Below, one piece after another: positions 18,118-25,963 of a stretch of DNA of 43,133 nucleotides (positions are counted from its first letter, which is position 1; each line of letters starts with the position of its first letter). The notes under the pieces were generated by a model. The model saw only the letters and a list, made by a program, of their open reading frames with translations, was not told the DNA's origin and did no database searches. The stretch covers positions 1 through 43,133 of the forward strand of contig CANKLS010000005.1 of the NCBI GenBank assembly GCA_947483645.1, in the 5' to 3' direction. The position numbers and the translations under genes are program-made. This DNA is from Bradymonadales bacterium. Lineage in GTDB: Bacteria > Myxococcota > Bradymonadia > REDH01.

Positions 18118-18159
18118 GCCCCGCCGCGCAATGCGTCGACAGGGCGGGGTTCTCTCTTT
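18118..18159 (+). terminator. Possible intrinsic terminator before lon
   Basis: CCCCGCC (18119-18125) can pair with GGCGGGG (18143-18149). The 17-base loop holds a smaller CGC-AAT-GCG stem, and the pyrimidine/T-rich tract TTCTCTCTTT (18150-18159) follows. It sits six bases after the stop of the helical orphan gene. The T tract is interrupted by C residues, so efficiency is uncertain. Confidence 0.4.
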
Positions 18160-18185
18160 GCACGCCGACCGGGGGTGACTATCTC
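18158..18185 (+). promoter_or_regulatory. Possible promoter of lon
   Basis: TTGCAC (18158-18163) is followed after 16 bases by TATCTC (18180-18185), about 30 bases before the lon ATG. The -10 surroundings GTGACTATCT resemble GTGACAATCT upstream of mutL. No inverted repeat typical of heat-shock control (CIRCE) is seen here. Confidence 0.3.
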
Positions 18186-18214
18186 CACGGCTCCACGCCT
18201 ACCGAGTTAGCGCC

Positions 18215-20599
18215 ATGAGTGACGAAGAGCAGAGCGCCAGTGAGACCGGCAACTTGATTCTCCCCATCCTTCCGCTCCGTAACACGGTGCTCTTCCCCGA
18301 GGTGGTCATCCCGCTTCAGGTGGGCCGTGACAAGTCCATCGCCCTCATCAAAGAGGCGGCGGCCAAAGAGGCCTACGTTGCCATTATCACCCAGCGTGAG
18401 GCAGAGGTCGACGAGCCCGACGAGGCCGACCTCCACCGCGTGGGCGTCTTGGCCCGCATCCTCAAGGTCGTGAAGGTCAGCCACGACAACTACAGCGTCA
18501 TCATCCAGGGCAAGGAGCGGGTGCGCCTCCTCAACCTCACCCGCACCGAGCCCTACCATGTGGGCAGCTTCGAGCGGGTCGAGTCTGAGTATGAGCGCGA
18601 CGTCGAGATCGATGCGCTCTTCAACAACCTCAAGACCATGGCCCGCCGCGTCGCCCGCATGATGCCGGAGCTCCCGCGGGAGGCTTCGCTCATGATCGAC
18701 CAGGTCACAGACCCGGTCAACCTCGCCGACTTCGCCGCCAACACCCTCGAAATCTCCGTCGAGGAGAAGCAGCAGGTGCTCGGCAAGACCGACGTGAAGG
18801 AGCGGCTCAAGCTGGTCCTCACCTTCCTCGCCCGCCAGCTCGAGGTCGCCGAGGTCTCCGACCAGATCCAGAACCAGATCAAAGAGGAGATGGATAAGAA
18901 CCAGAAGGAGTACTACCTCCGCCAGCAGTACAAGGCCATCAAGGAGCAGCTCGGCGAGATCGACGGCGACAACGGCGACCTCGACGACCTGAAGGCCCGC
19001 GTCGACGCCAAGGAGATGCCGGACGAGGTCGACAAGGTCGTCAAGAAGCAGTTCCGCCGCCTGCAGCAGATGCAGCCTGCGAGCAGCGAGTTCGGCGTCG
19101 TCCGCACCTACATCGAGACCCTCCTCGACCTGCCGTGGAGTGAGACCACCACCGATAACCTCGACATCGCTCACGCCCGCACCATCCTCGACGAGGACCA
19201 CTACGGCCTCGACAAGGTCAAGGAGCGGCTCATCGAGTTCCTCGCGGTCCGCAAGCTCCGCAGCGACATGAAGGGGCCCATCCTCTGCCTCATCGGGCCT
19301 CCTGGCGTTGGTAAGACCTCACTCGGACGCTCCGTCGCCCGCGCCCTCGACCGCAAGTTCGTCCGCATCGCGCTCGGCGGTGTGCACGACGAGGCCGAGA
19401 TTCGTGGCCACCGGCGCACCTACGTCGGCGCGCTCCCGGGCCGCATCGCACAGGCGCTACGCAAGGCCGGCACCATCAACCCGGTCATCATGCTCGACGA
19501 GATCGACAAGGTCGGTCGCGACTTCCGCGGCGACCCGCAGTCGGCCCTCCTCGAGGTGCTCGACCCCGAGCAGAACAACGCCTTCAGCGACCACTACGTC
19601 GAGATCCCCATCGACCTCTCCAAGGTCCTCTTCATCGCCAACGCCAACCAGATGGACACCATCTCGGCGCCGCTCCGCGATCGCATGGAGGTCATCGAGA
19701 TCCCTGGCTACACCCACAACGACAAGCGCAACATCGTCCGCAAGTTCCTGCTGCCCAAGCAGCTCGAGAACCACGGCATCGCCGAGCACAACGTGACGCT
19801 CGACATCGGCGCGGTCGACAAGGTCATCGACCGCTATACCCGCGAAGCCGGCGTACGTTCGCTCGAGCGACAGATTGCCGATGTCTGCCGCAAGGTGGCG
19901 GTCAAGGTCGCCGACGGCACGCACACAGCGACCGAACTCGACATCACGGCCGACACGCTCCCCGACTATCTCGGGCCCGAGCGGTACGAGCACGACTCGG
20001 TCGAGCGGGTCAACGACCCGGGCATCGCCACCGGCCTCGCCTGGACGCCGGTCGGCGGCGATATCCTCTTCATCGAGGCGCTCAAGACCGAGGGGAAGGG
20101 CGAACTCCGCCTCACCGGTCAGCTCGGCGATGTGATGAAGGAGTCGGCCCTCGCGGCCCTCTCCTACCTCAAGATGCGGGCCAACGAGTTTGGGCTGCCG
20201 AGCAACTTCCTTAAGGACAAGGACATCCACCTCCACTTCCCCGCGGGCGCTGTGCCCAAGGATGGTCCATCGGCTGGCATCACCATCTTCACCACGCTCC
20301 TGAGCCTCTTCTCTGGCGTTCAGGTGCGCCACGATGTGGCGATGAGTGGCGAGATTACGCTGCGCGGCAATGTGCTCCCAGTGGGCGGCATCAAAGAGAA
20401 GGTGCTCGCGGCGCAGCGGGCCGGCATCAAGCGCATCATCCTGCCCGAGCGGAACCGCAAAGACATGGTCGATGTGCCGCAGGAGGTGAAGGACGCAGTG
20501 GAGTTCTTCTTCGTGCGCCAGGTCTCGGAGATCCCTCCGCTGGCGCTCACAGGCCCGCTCTCGCCGCTCGTCGAGCCTGCTCCGGAAGCCACGCCGTGA
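18215..20599 (+). CDS. lon: ATP-dependent Lon protease
   Basis: Cytoplasmic AAA+ serine protease that degrades misfolded and regulatory proteins. Its 794 residues fit LonA. Seen in order: N-terminal substrate-binding domain starting [19 protein letters not shown]; a coiled-coil stretch ([26 protein letters not shown]); AAA+ module with Walker [10 protein letters not shown] near residue 361 and Walker [12 protein letters not shown]; and the protease domain with catalytic Ser in PKDGPSAG (about 686) and Lys in [16 protein letters not shown] (about 728). Codon choice is strongly GAC/CTC/AAG/CGC, suggesting high expression. The stop overlaps the start of yacG. Myxobacteria often carry two lon genes (lonV and lonD); which one this is cannot be told here. 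Confidence 0.97.
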   Translation: MSDEEQSASETGNLILPILPLRNTVLFPEVVIPLQVGRDKSIALIKEAAAKEAYVAIITQREAEVDEPDEADLHRVGVLARILKVVKVSHDNYSVIIQGKERVRLLNLTRTEPYHVGSFERVESEYERDVEIDALFNNLKTMARRVARMMPELPREASLMIDQVTDPVNLADFAANTLEISVEEKQQVLGKTDVKERLKLVLTFLARQLEVAEVSDQIQNQIKEEMDKNQKEYYLRQQYKAIKEQLGEIDGDNGDLDDLKARVDAKEMPDEVDKVVKKQFRRLQQMQPASSEFGVVRTYIETLLDLPWSETTTDNLDIAHARTILDEDHYGLDKVKERLIEFLAVRKLRSDMKGPILCLIGPPGVGKTSLGRSVARALDRKFVRIALGGVHDEAEIRGHRRTYVGALPGRIAQALRKAGTINPVIMLDEIDKVGRDFRGDPQSALLEVLDPEQNNAFSDHYVEIPIDLSKVLFIANANQMDTISAPLRDRMEVIEIPGYTHNDKRNIVRKFLLPKQLENHGIAEHNVTLDIGAVDKVIDRYTREAGVRSLERQIADVCRKVAVKVADGTHTATELDITADTLPDYLGPERYEHDSVERVNDPGIATGLAWTPVGGDILFIEALKTEGKGELRLTGQLGDVMKESALAALSYLKMRANEFGLPSNFLKDKDIHLHFPAGAVPKDGPSAGITIFTTLLSLFSGVQVRHDVAMSGEITLRGNVLPVGGIKEKVLAAQRAGIKRIILPERNRKDMVDVPQEVKDAVEFFFVRQVSEIPPLALTGPLSPLVEPAPEATP

Positions 20600-20829
20600 C
20601 TACTGCCTCCATCTCCTGTCCCACTTGCAAGGCCTCCGTTTCGGTCGCGCCTCGGATGCCGGAGTTCCCCTTCTGCTCAACTCGCTGCAAGATGGTCGAC
20701 CTAGGCCGCTGGATGAACGGCGAGTTCGCCGTCGACCTGGCCACAGGAAAGCTCGGCATCATCGACCCGAACGAGGCCGAAGATGTGACGGAACTGCTCG
20801 AAGGCGGAGCGGGCCGGCGGCTCGACTAG
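20596..20829 (+). CDS. yacG: YacG-type zinc-ribbon protein (DNA gyrase inhibitor family)
   Basis: A 77-residue protein with the YacG zinc ribbon: C8 and C11 (CPTC), C27 and C31 (FCSTRC), then MVDLGRWMNGEF, the conserved IDLgxW region. Family knowledge: E. coli YacG binds GyrB and inhibits gyrase. The GTG start overlaps the lon TGA (GTGA), so it is translationally coupled to lon. The acidic C-terminal tail (PNEAEDVTELLEGG) is similar in style to other members. Only 15 bases separate its stop from that of the facing TPR-PEGA gene. Confidence 0.85.
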   Translation: MTTASISCPTCKASVSVAPRMPEFPFCSTRCKMVDLGRWMNGEFAVDLATGKLGIIDPNEAEDVTELLEGGAGRRLD

Positions 20830-20844
20830 CAGCCCGCAGCACCG

Positions 20845-21666
20845 CTAGCGGGCGTTGATGGATGATGCTTGGAGCTGCGCATCAATCTCCTCCTCGAGCT
20901 CCTTCTCGATGGTCACGTTGCGCTGCCACTTGTGGAAGCCTGCGGCCTCAATGATCACGAGGTGCTTGCCCGTCGTCATCCGCAGCGGAGCCGCGAGCGG
21001 CGCGATCCCATGCGGCTGGCCATCGATGGTGATGGTGGCACCTGGCCGGTTCACCCTGATGGTGAGCGTGCCGTAGGTCGCCTGCGCGACAAGCTTGATG
21101 GAGACCTGGGTCGTCTGGCCGGAGGTGATGGTGATCTTCTGATCGAAGGGGTCGTGGTCCAGCGCATCAACATGGACGGTGTAGTCGCCCGGCGCCATCG
21201 GTAGCACGGAGGGCCCCTCGGTCACGGCAACGCCGTCGATAAAGATGATGTTGGCGGGCGGGAGCAGGTCGGTGATGTGGATGGCTCCGGCGTTCTTGAG
21301 TTTATTTGTGCAGGCGGTGATGGCGGCGCGGACCGCCGGTACCTCGGCCGATTGCGGCTCGAGCTGAAGGAAGCGGTTGTAGCGGAGCACGCAGCGGCCC
21401 GGATTGCTCTGTTCGTAGATCTGGCCGAGGTTGAAGAAGATGTTGGCCTCGGTGGGGGCGAGTACGGCCGCCTTCTCAAACTGTGCTGCTGCGCCCTTGT
21501 AGTCGCCTCGGTTGGCGAGCCGGAGACCTTCGTTCATGAGTGCCCGCTTGTCGGAGGGCGCCGGTGCGCCTGCGGTTGCGCTCGGCAGTTGGAGGAAGGC
21601 CGCCAACAGAGCGGCGGCAAGGAGCGATGCAGAACGGAGAAAGTGTGTCTTCATCATCGTGCTCAT
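20845..21666 (-). CDS. Exported TPR and PEGA domain protein
   Basis: A 273-residue exported protein. Seen: signal peptide (LRSASLLAAALLAAFLQLPSATAGA); about two TPR units (ALMNEGLRLANRGDYKGAAAQFEKA and NIFFNLGQIYEQSN); then two PEGA-like beta domains, the first with IIFIDGVAVTEGPSVLPMAPGDYTV and the second with ATITIDGQPHGIAPLAAPLRMTTGKH. A charged helical tail (EKELEEEIDAQL) follows. Family knowledge: TPR-PEGA proteins are abundant in Myxococcota and are thought to act at the cell envelope; specific roles are mostly unknown. ATG 21666 is used; ATGs at 21657 and 21654 are alternatives that would leave the signal peptide intact. It is divergent from the HEAT membrane protein. Confidence 0.85.
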   Translation of the reverse strand: MSTMMKTHFLRSASLLAAALLAAFLQLPSATAGAPAPSDKRALMNEGLRLANRGDYKGAAAQFEKAAVLAPTEANIFFNLGQIYEQSNPGRCVLRYNRFLQLEPQSAEVPAVRAAITACTNKLKNAGAIHITDLLPPANIIFIDGVAVTEGPSVLPMAPGDYTVHVDALDHDPFDQKITITSGQTTQVSIKLVAQATYGTLTIRVNRPGATITIDGQPHGIAPLAAPLRMTTGKHLVIIEAAGFHKWQRNVTIEKELEEEIDAQLQASSINAR

Positions 21667-21681
21667 GGGGTGCGGAGAAGT

Positions 21682-21697
21682 TGATAGCGTGATAGTG
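21682..21697. repeat. Tandem 8-bp repeat in a divergent intergenic region
   Basis: TGATAGCG (21682-21689) is followed directly by TGATAGTG (21690-21697), identical at seven of eight positions, between the divergent TPR-PEGA and HEAT protein genes. It could be part of an operator or chance; the two copies are one helical-turn fraction apart, not a full turn. Confidence 0.3.
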
Positions 21698-21737
21698 AAA
21701 CTGGCGTTTGGATGCTACTTTCAAGAGGGCAGACAGC

Positions 21738-23072
21738 ATGCGCAGAATGACCTCAGCTTCGGTGGATCTTTCCTTCTTCGCGATGATGGCGAAGACGGAG
21801 CGCCGTATGACTGTGGGGGCTGCGGTTTCGCTCGCCTGCTCGCTCGCTTGGGCCTGGTTCGTTGCGCAGTACGTCTCTTATTCCAGTTCGAGCGTGGCCC
21901 TCAATCTTGTGCTGATCTGGGCGCAGTGGGGGCTACTGCTTCTGGCGGGATGCTGGGCGGGGCTTCGGGTAAGCAGTCTCCTCTTCGGCACGCCTTGGCG
22001 TGTTCGGGTGCTGCTTGGCGAAGCGGTGCCGACTGACCTCACCGAGGAGGGGCTCGTGCAGGGGTTTTCGGAGAACCGCGCCCCCTTCTTCGGCCTCCTC
22101 GCCGTCGCCATCCTGCTCTCGTGGGGCGCGGTGCAACTCACCACCGACCACTATCTGACCCGCTACAACTACGAAGGCTATTACGCGACGATGCTCCGCT
22201 CCGAATCACCGGTTGAGCAGGTGGCTGCCCTTCAGCAGGTCTGCGGCGTGCTCGCTGCAGAAACCCGAGCTGCGCGGCCGGTACGTGAGCGGGTGGCCTA
22301 TCTGGCTGTCAACGGCGACGCCGAGGTGAAGCCTTGGGCCATCTGGGCGGCGGGCCAGATGGGGATTCGCTCGGTTGAGAAGGAGCTTCTCGCCGCGCTT
22401 GCGACTGGTGATGATGCCATCCGCGCAGAGGCTGCGCTCGCCGTCTCGCGGCTCGAACTGCCGGCTGCCGGCCCCGTCCTGCTCGCCGAGCTACCCGAAG
22501 TCATCACCACGCCGCGCACCGCCCGCGCCTATCTGCATGCGGTCTCTCGCCTCCGCTTACCGGACGCGGGCAGGCTCCTCTTGCCCCTCGTAGACCTCAT
22601 GGCGCCGGAGGTGCGCGTGGCTGCCTGGCGCGCCATCGGCCGCTCGGGTGATCTTACACTCGCGCCGCAGCTCTGGCGGCGATTCGAGTCGTCGACCGTG
22701 GCGGTGGAGCGTTGTGCCATCGCCGACGCGCTGAAATTCCTCTCAACCGCCGATCAACTCGCCGAGATGGGCGCCTGGTTCGACGCTCGGCCTCGCCGCG
22801 GCGTCGAAGCCTGCGCGGCTGTGGCTCTCAGCGACCGCCCTCTCCGGAGCGGAGACAGGCCCGACAGCTTCGAGGAGCTCGAGGCCGAAACGCTCCGCAC
22901 CAAGATGATGATTGGCATCTTTAACATCGCCGGGCCGGGCACAGATGCCTGGATGAAGGAGCTGGCCGCAAACCCTGAGGAGCCGCCCGAGATACGGGCC
23001 AAGGGGCGCGAGATCCTCAAACTCCTCAGGCAGGCCGCGCCCCGCACCGAGCGGCGGATCGGAGCGCCGTAG
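21738..23072 (+). CDS. Membrane protein with C-terminal HEAT-like repeats
   Basis: A 444-residue protein. Seen: three hydrophobic segments at about 25-46, 53-75 and 116-134, then about 280 residues of short paired helices with HEAT character (VKPWAIWAAGQMGIRSVEKELLAAL, AIRAEAALAVSRLELPAAGPVLL, VRVAAWRAIGRSGDLTLAPQLW). The repeat part is likely a soluble protein-binding platform on one face of the inner membrane. Start ATG 21738 is favoured by AGAGGG nine bases before it; an in-frame TTG at 21708 has no such signal. It ends four bases before the stop of the facing DUF456 gene. No catalytic motif is seen and its partner is unknown. Confidence 0.8.
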   Translation: MRRMTSASVDLSFFAMMAKTERRMTVGAAVSLACSLAWAWFVAQYVSYSSSSVALNLVLIWAQWGLLLLAGCWAGLRVSSLLFGTPWRVRVLLGEAVPTDLTEEGLVQGFSENRAPFFGLLAVAILLSWGAVQLTTDHYLTRYNYEGYYATMLRSESPVEQVAALQQVCGVLAAETRAARPVRERVAYLAVNGDAEVKPWAIWAAGQMGIRSVEKELLAALATGDDAIRAEAALAVSRLELPAAGPVLLAELPEVITTPRTARAYLHAVSRLRLPDAGRLLLPLVDLMAPEVRVAAWRAIGRSGDLTLAPQLWRRFESSTVAVERCAIADALKFLSTADQLAEMGAWFDARPRRGVEACAAVALSDRPLRSGDRPDSFEELEAETLRTKMMIGIFNIAGPGTDAWMKELAANPEEPPEIRAKGREILKLLRQAAPRTERRIGAP

Positions 23073-23076
23073 TCGG

Positions 23077-23574
23077 CTACGGCCAGAAGCGGTCGACGAG
23101 GAAGAGGGCGATCATGGTGATGGCGATGGCATACTTCGCGGCGCCGGCCAGCATCATGCCTACAAGAGCGCCCAAGCCTGCGCGCACCGCCTGCTTCGGG
23201 TCGCGATTGCTGATGTACTCGCCGACGATGGCGCCCATCAGCGGCGCGATCAGCACCAGCCAGATCTGGCCCGTAAAGAGGGCAATCAACGAGCCGATGA
23301 CGGCGCCTGCCACGCCTGCTCGGGTCGCGCCGAAACGCGAAGCGCCGAGGGCTGTCGCAGCAAAGTCGGCAACAACGCTGAGCGCAGCGAGCAGCCCGAG
23401 AACCGTAAGCATGCCGGCGCCGACATGGGCGAAGCCGTCGGCCCCCGACGCGATGAGCAGCCCCACGAAGACCAGAGGCACGCCAGGCAGCGCCGGCAAT
23501 GCGATGCCGAGCAGGCCGATTGCTACGGCCAGACCGGCGATGAGATATAGCACGACAGATAGAAGCGGGCTCAC
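23077..23574 (-). CDS. DUF456 family membrane protein
   Basis: About 165 residues, mostly hydrophobic and Gly/Ala-rich, with several membrane segments. It fits DUF456: LYLIAGLAVAIGLLGIALPALPGVPLVFVGLLIA at the start, DFAATALGASRFGATRAGVAGA in the middle, then LMGAIVGEYISNRDPKQAVRAG. The biochemical role of the family is unknown. The start is uncertain: GTG 23574 has GGGGG just upstream and gives the usual family length, whereas an in-frame GTG at 23631 would add 19 polar residues, lacks a ribosome site, and would overlap a promoter-like element for the divergent hemoglobin gene. Confidence 0.8.
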   Translation of the reverse strand: MSPLLSVVLYLIAGLAVAIGLLGIALPALPGVPLVFVGLLIASGADGFAHVGAGMLTVLGLLAALSVVADFAATALGASRFGATRAGVAGAVIGSLIALFTGQIWLVLIAPLMGAIVGEYISNRDPKQAVRAGLGALVGMMLAGAAKYAIAITMIALFLVDRFWP

Positions 23575-23614
23575 AAGACCCCCGTTCGGGTATTGCCGCA
23601 AAATTCGATTGGGT

Positions 23615-23630
23615 TGGGAAGTTTCTTGCA
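23615..23630 (+). promoter_or_regulatory. Sigma-54 (-24/-12)-like promoter before the hemoglobin gene
   Basis: TGGGAAGTTTCTTGCA fits the sigma-54 consensus TGGCACGNNNNTTGCA with two mismatches, keeping the GG and GC pairs and their exact 10-base spacing. It points toward the truncated hemoglobin gene, whose ATG lies at 23699, giving a leader of about 57 bases. Myxococcota use sigma-54 widely. No activator-binding inverted repeat was identified upstream. Confidence 0.4.
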
Positions 23631-23698
23631 CTAACGAGAGGCTCAGTATTCCTCAATCAAAAACGGCGCCGCGCCGCGGGCCGGAGTGAAGGTTGGAA

Positions 23699-24097
23699 AT
23701 GGCAGAGACCCTCTATGAGGCGTTGGGCGGCGAGGCCCCGGTCACGGCCATTTCTCACGCCTTCTACGATGAGATGGAGCTGCACGAGCCTGCGCTTGCC
23801 CGCCTTCATCCGCCCTTCGATGGGACCATCCCTCACAAGGCGAGGGTCGACTTCGCCGACTTCCTCCAGTTCTGGACGGGCGGTCCCAAACTGTATCTCG
23901 AGCGACGCGGCCACCCGCGGCTCGGCCTGCGCCACGCTCACCTCCCCATCGATGCAGAGATGCGCGATGCTTGGCTGCGCTGCATGACGGTCGCGGTTGC
24001 GCGGTCGGTCCCAGCGGGTCCCGGCCCTGATGCGCTCATCGCCCGTCTGGCTGATGTGGCAGGGTTCCTCCAGAATGTGGGGCGGACCGATGGATGA
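23699..24097 (+). CDS. glbO: Group II truncated hemoglobin (trHbO type)
   Basis: A 132-residue 2-over-2 hemoglobin that would bind oxygen or nitric oxide on heme in the cytoplasm. It matches the trHbO pattern closely: FYDEM with Tyr B10 (Y23), FLQFWTGGPKLY, GHPRLGLRHA with proximal His (H79) and RDAWLRCM with Trp G8 (W92). Mycobacterial GlbO shares the GHPRL..RHA..I...ERDAWLRCM stretch. ATG 23699 is chosen for the GGAGTGAAGG before it. Its end overlaps the next gene (arfB) by eight bases, an unusual pairing of a heme sensor or detoxifier with a ribosome-rescue factor. A sigma-54-like site lies upstream. Confidence 0.92.
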   Translation: MAETLYEALGGEAPVTAISHAFYDEMELHEPALARLHPPFDGTIPHKARVDFADFLQFWTGGPKLYLERRGHPRLGLRHAHLPIDAEMRDAWLRCMTVAVARSVPAGPGPDALIARLADVAGFLQNVGRTDG

Positions 24098-24527
24098 TCT
24101 CGAGGTCAAGGCCGGCCTCGCCATCCCGGGTTGGGAGCTCTGGTTCACCGCGAGTCGCGCCAGCGGCGCCGGTGGCCAGCATGTCAACCGGACCAATTCC
24201 CGCGTCACGTTGCATTGGGTCGTTACGACCGCATCGACGCTGAGCGAGAGCGACCGTGCCCGCCTGCTCAAGAAGCTCGCGCCCCGCATTAACGACGAGG
24301 GGGTGTTGCTCATCAGCGCAGAGGAGCACCGCAGCCAGCTCCGCAACGTTGAGGCTGCGCGTGAGCGGCTCGTGGCGCTTATCGTAGCCGCGCTCCACCG
24401 CGAGCGACCCCGCGTCGACACCTCTGTCCCCAAGAGCCAGAAGCGGCGGCGGCTCGCAGACAAACGGGTCCGCTCGGAGGTCAAGGCCGCACGCTCCAAG
24501 CCCAGTGGCGGCGATCCCGAGCGTTGA
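24090..24527 (+). CDS. arfB: ArfB-type peptidyl-tRNA hydrolase (ribosome rescue)
   Basis: A 145-residue release-factor-like protein that frees stalled ribosomes by hydrolysing peptidyl-tRNA without a stop codon. Seen: the catalytic GGQ (28-30) in ASGAGGQHVNRTNSRVTL, a short domain without codon-recognition modules, and a basic C-terminal tail (KSQKRRRLADKRVRSEVKAARSK) that in this family enters the empty mRNA channel. ATG 24090 gives the usual family length and start; the frame is open upstream into the hemoglobin gene but that part does not match the family. It overlaps the hemoglobin stop by eight bases, so it is probably translated from the same mRNA. Confidence 0.92.
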   Translation: MDDLEVKAGLAIPGWELWFTASRASGAGGQHVNRTNSRVTLHWVVTTASTLSESDRARLLKKLAPRINDEGVLLISAEEHRSQLRNVEAARERLVALIVAALHRERPRVDTSVPKSQKRRRLADKRVRSEVKAARSKPSGGDPER

Positions 24528-24619
24528 GCGCCAGATCTACGCGCTCTCCGCTTGCGCTACACCCCCGTCTGGCTGCTAGAGGCGCGCTGCAACCCTCTAC
24601 CACCGTGCGAGTTTCCCCG

Positions 24620-25963
24620 ATGTCTCTGCCCGCTCTGCATTCCATCTCCGCCTGGGGGCTCTTCGCTTTGCCGGGCCGAGAGCGGCAGTCGGAGTCGCTC
24701 GAGGCCGCCTCCGAAACCGCCGAACTCTCGCGCGGCCTTGGTCGCTCCTACGGCGACTCTTCGCTCCCAGCGACGCCAGAGAGCGAGCTCCTCTGCACCA
24801 CGCTCGCAGACCGTATCCTCGGCTTCGATGAGGGATCGGGCCTGCTCACCGGCGAGGCCGGTCTAGCGCTCCATGAGATCCACCGGCTCCTGATGCCCCG
24901 CGGCTGGTTCGCCCCCGTTACGCCCGGCACCCAGTTCGTGACGCTCGGCGGCATGGTGGCCTCCGATATCCACGGCAAGAACCACCACAAGGCGGGATGC
25001 TTCGGCGAACATGTGACCAGCCTTCGCATGCGACTCGCGAGCGGTGAGGTGGTGACCTGCGGCCCCGATGAGCGAGCCGAACTCTTCTGGGCCACCGTTG
25101 GCGGCATGGGGCTCACAGGCCACATCCTCGAGGTGACCTTCCGCATGGTCCGCATCCCCTCGCCCTGGATCTACCAGGAGAGCCGGCGCGTGCCCGACAT
25201 CGAGTCCTTCATTGCCGGCCTCAAGGAGTCGGGCCCCGACTGGCCGATGACCATGGGCTGGATTGACTGCGTGTCCGGTGGAAGCAGCCTCGGCCGCGGG
25301 ATTCTGATGCGCGGCCGCTGGGCCGAGCCGTCGGAGGCGCCCGCCCGGTTTCCGGCGATGCCGCCACGCCTCACCATGCCCTTCTTCTTTCCCTCGTGGG
25401 CGCTGAACCCGCTCTCGGTCCGCGCCTTCAACATCCTCTACTACTGGAAGCACCTGGCGCGGGAAAAGCGGGGCGTCGTCTCGCCCTGGGGCTTCTTCTA
25501 TCCGCTTGATGCCATCCAGCTCTGGAACCGCATGTATGGCCGGCGTGGCTTCACGCAGTACCAGTGCGTGCTCCCCGAAGAGGCGGGGCAGGGCGCAGCG
25601 CGCCGATTCCTCGAACTGCTCGTGAAGCTTGGCGGCGCCTCCTTCCTCTGCGTCATCAAGGACTGCGGCGCCGAAGGCCGTGGGCTGCTCTCCTTCCCCA
25701 AGCCCGGCATCTCGATCGCGCTCGACCTGCCGCTCCGCGACTGGACGCAGCGGGTGGTCAACGAACTCAACGCCTTTGTCATCGCCGAGGGCGGCCGCAT
25801 CTATCTGACGAAAGACACGCTCACGCTGCCTGATGACTTCGCGAAGATGGAGCCGCGGCTACCGGCCTTCGATGCGGCGAGGCGGCAGTTCGATCCCGAG
25901 CGGCGACTCCGCTCCCATCAGTCCGAGCGGCTCCTCGAGCCGGCTCCCAAGGAGAGGCCATGA
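24620..25963 (+). CDS. DprE1-like FAD-linked oxidase
   Basis: A 447-residue FAD-dependent oxidoreductase of the vanillyl-alcohol-oxidase fold. It resembles decaprenylphosphoryl-ribose oxidase DprE1: SRGLGRSYGDSSL, PVTPGTQFVTLGGMVASDIHGKNHH, FYPLDAIQLWNRMYG..GFTQYQ and IYLTKDTLT with the active-site Lys (K398 here). The position matching the mycobacterial Cys387 appears to be Ala (A367, ISIALDLP). In mycobacteria DprE1 oxidises the ribose 2'-OH of a polyprenyl-linked sugar and DprE2 reduces the ketone to give the arabinose donor. Start ATG 24620 is used although the frame is open further upstream (24524) through the arfB end, where the residues do not fit the family. It overlaps the next gene by four bases. 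Confidence 0.87.
   Translation: MSLPALHSISAWGLFALPGRERQSESLEAASETAELSRGLGRSYGDSSLPATPESELLCTTLADRILGFDEGSGLLTGEAGLALHEIHRLLMPRGWFAPVTPGTQFVTLGGMVASDIHGKNHHKAGCFGEHVTSLRMRLASGEVVTCGPDERAELFWATVGGMGLTGHILEVTFRMVRIPSPWIYQESRRVPDIESFIAGLKESGPDWPMTMGWIDCVSGGSSLGRGILMRGRWAEPSEAPARFPAMPPRLTMPFFFPSWALNPLSVRAFNILYYWKHLAREKRGVVSPWGFFYPLDAIQLWNRMYGRRGFTQYQCVLPEEAGQGAARRFLELLVKLGGASFLCVIKDCGAEGRGLLSFPKPGISIALDLPLRDWTQRVVNELNAFVIAEGGRIYLTKDTLTLPDDFAKMEPRLPAFDAARRQFDPERRLRSHQSERLLEPAPKERP

Noticed and set aside
23575..23631. N-terminal extension of the DUF456 protein from GTG 23631
   Set aside because: It lacks a ribosome site, lengthens the protein beyond the family norm with polar residues and overlaps the sigma-54-like element of the divergent gene. 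It cannot be excluded fully.
24552..24582. Promoter-like TTGCGC ... TAGAGG before the DprE1-like gene
   Set aside because: The spacing (19 bases) is outside the usual 16-18 and neither hexamer is strong.
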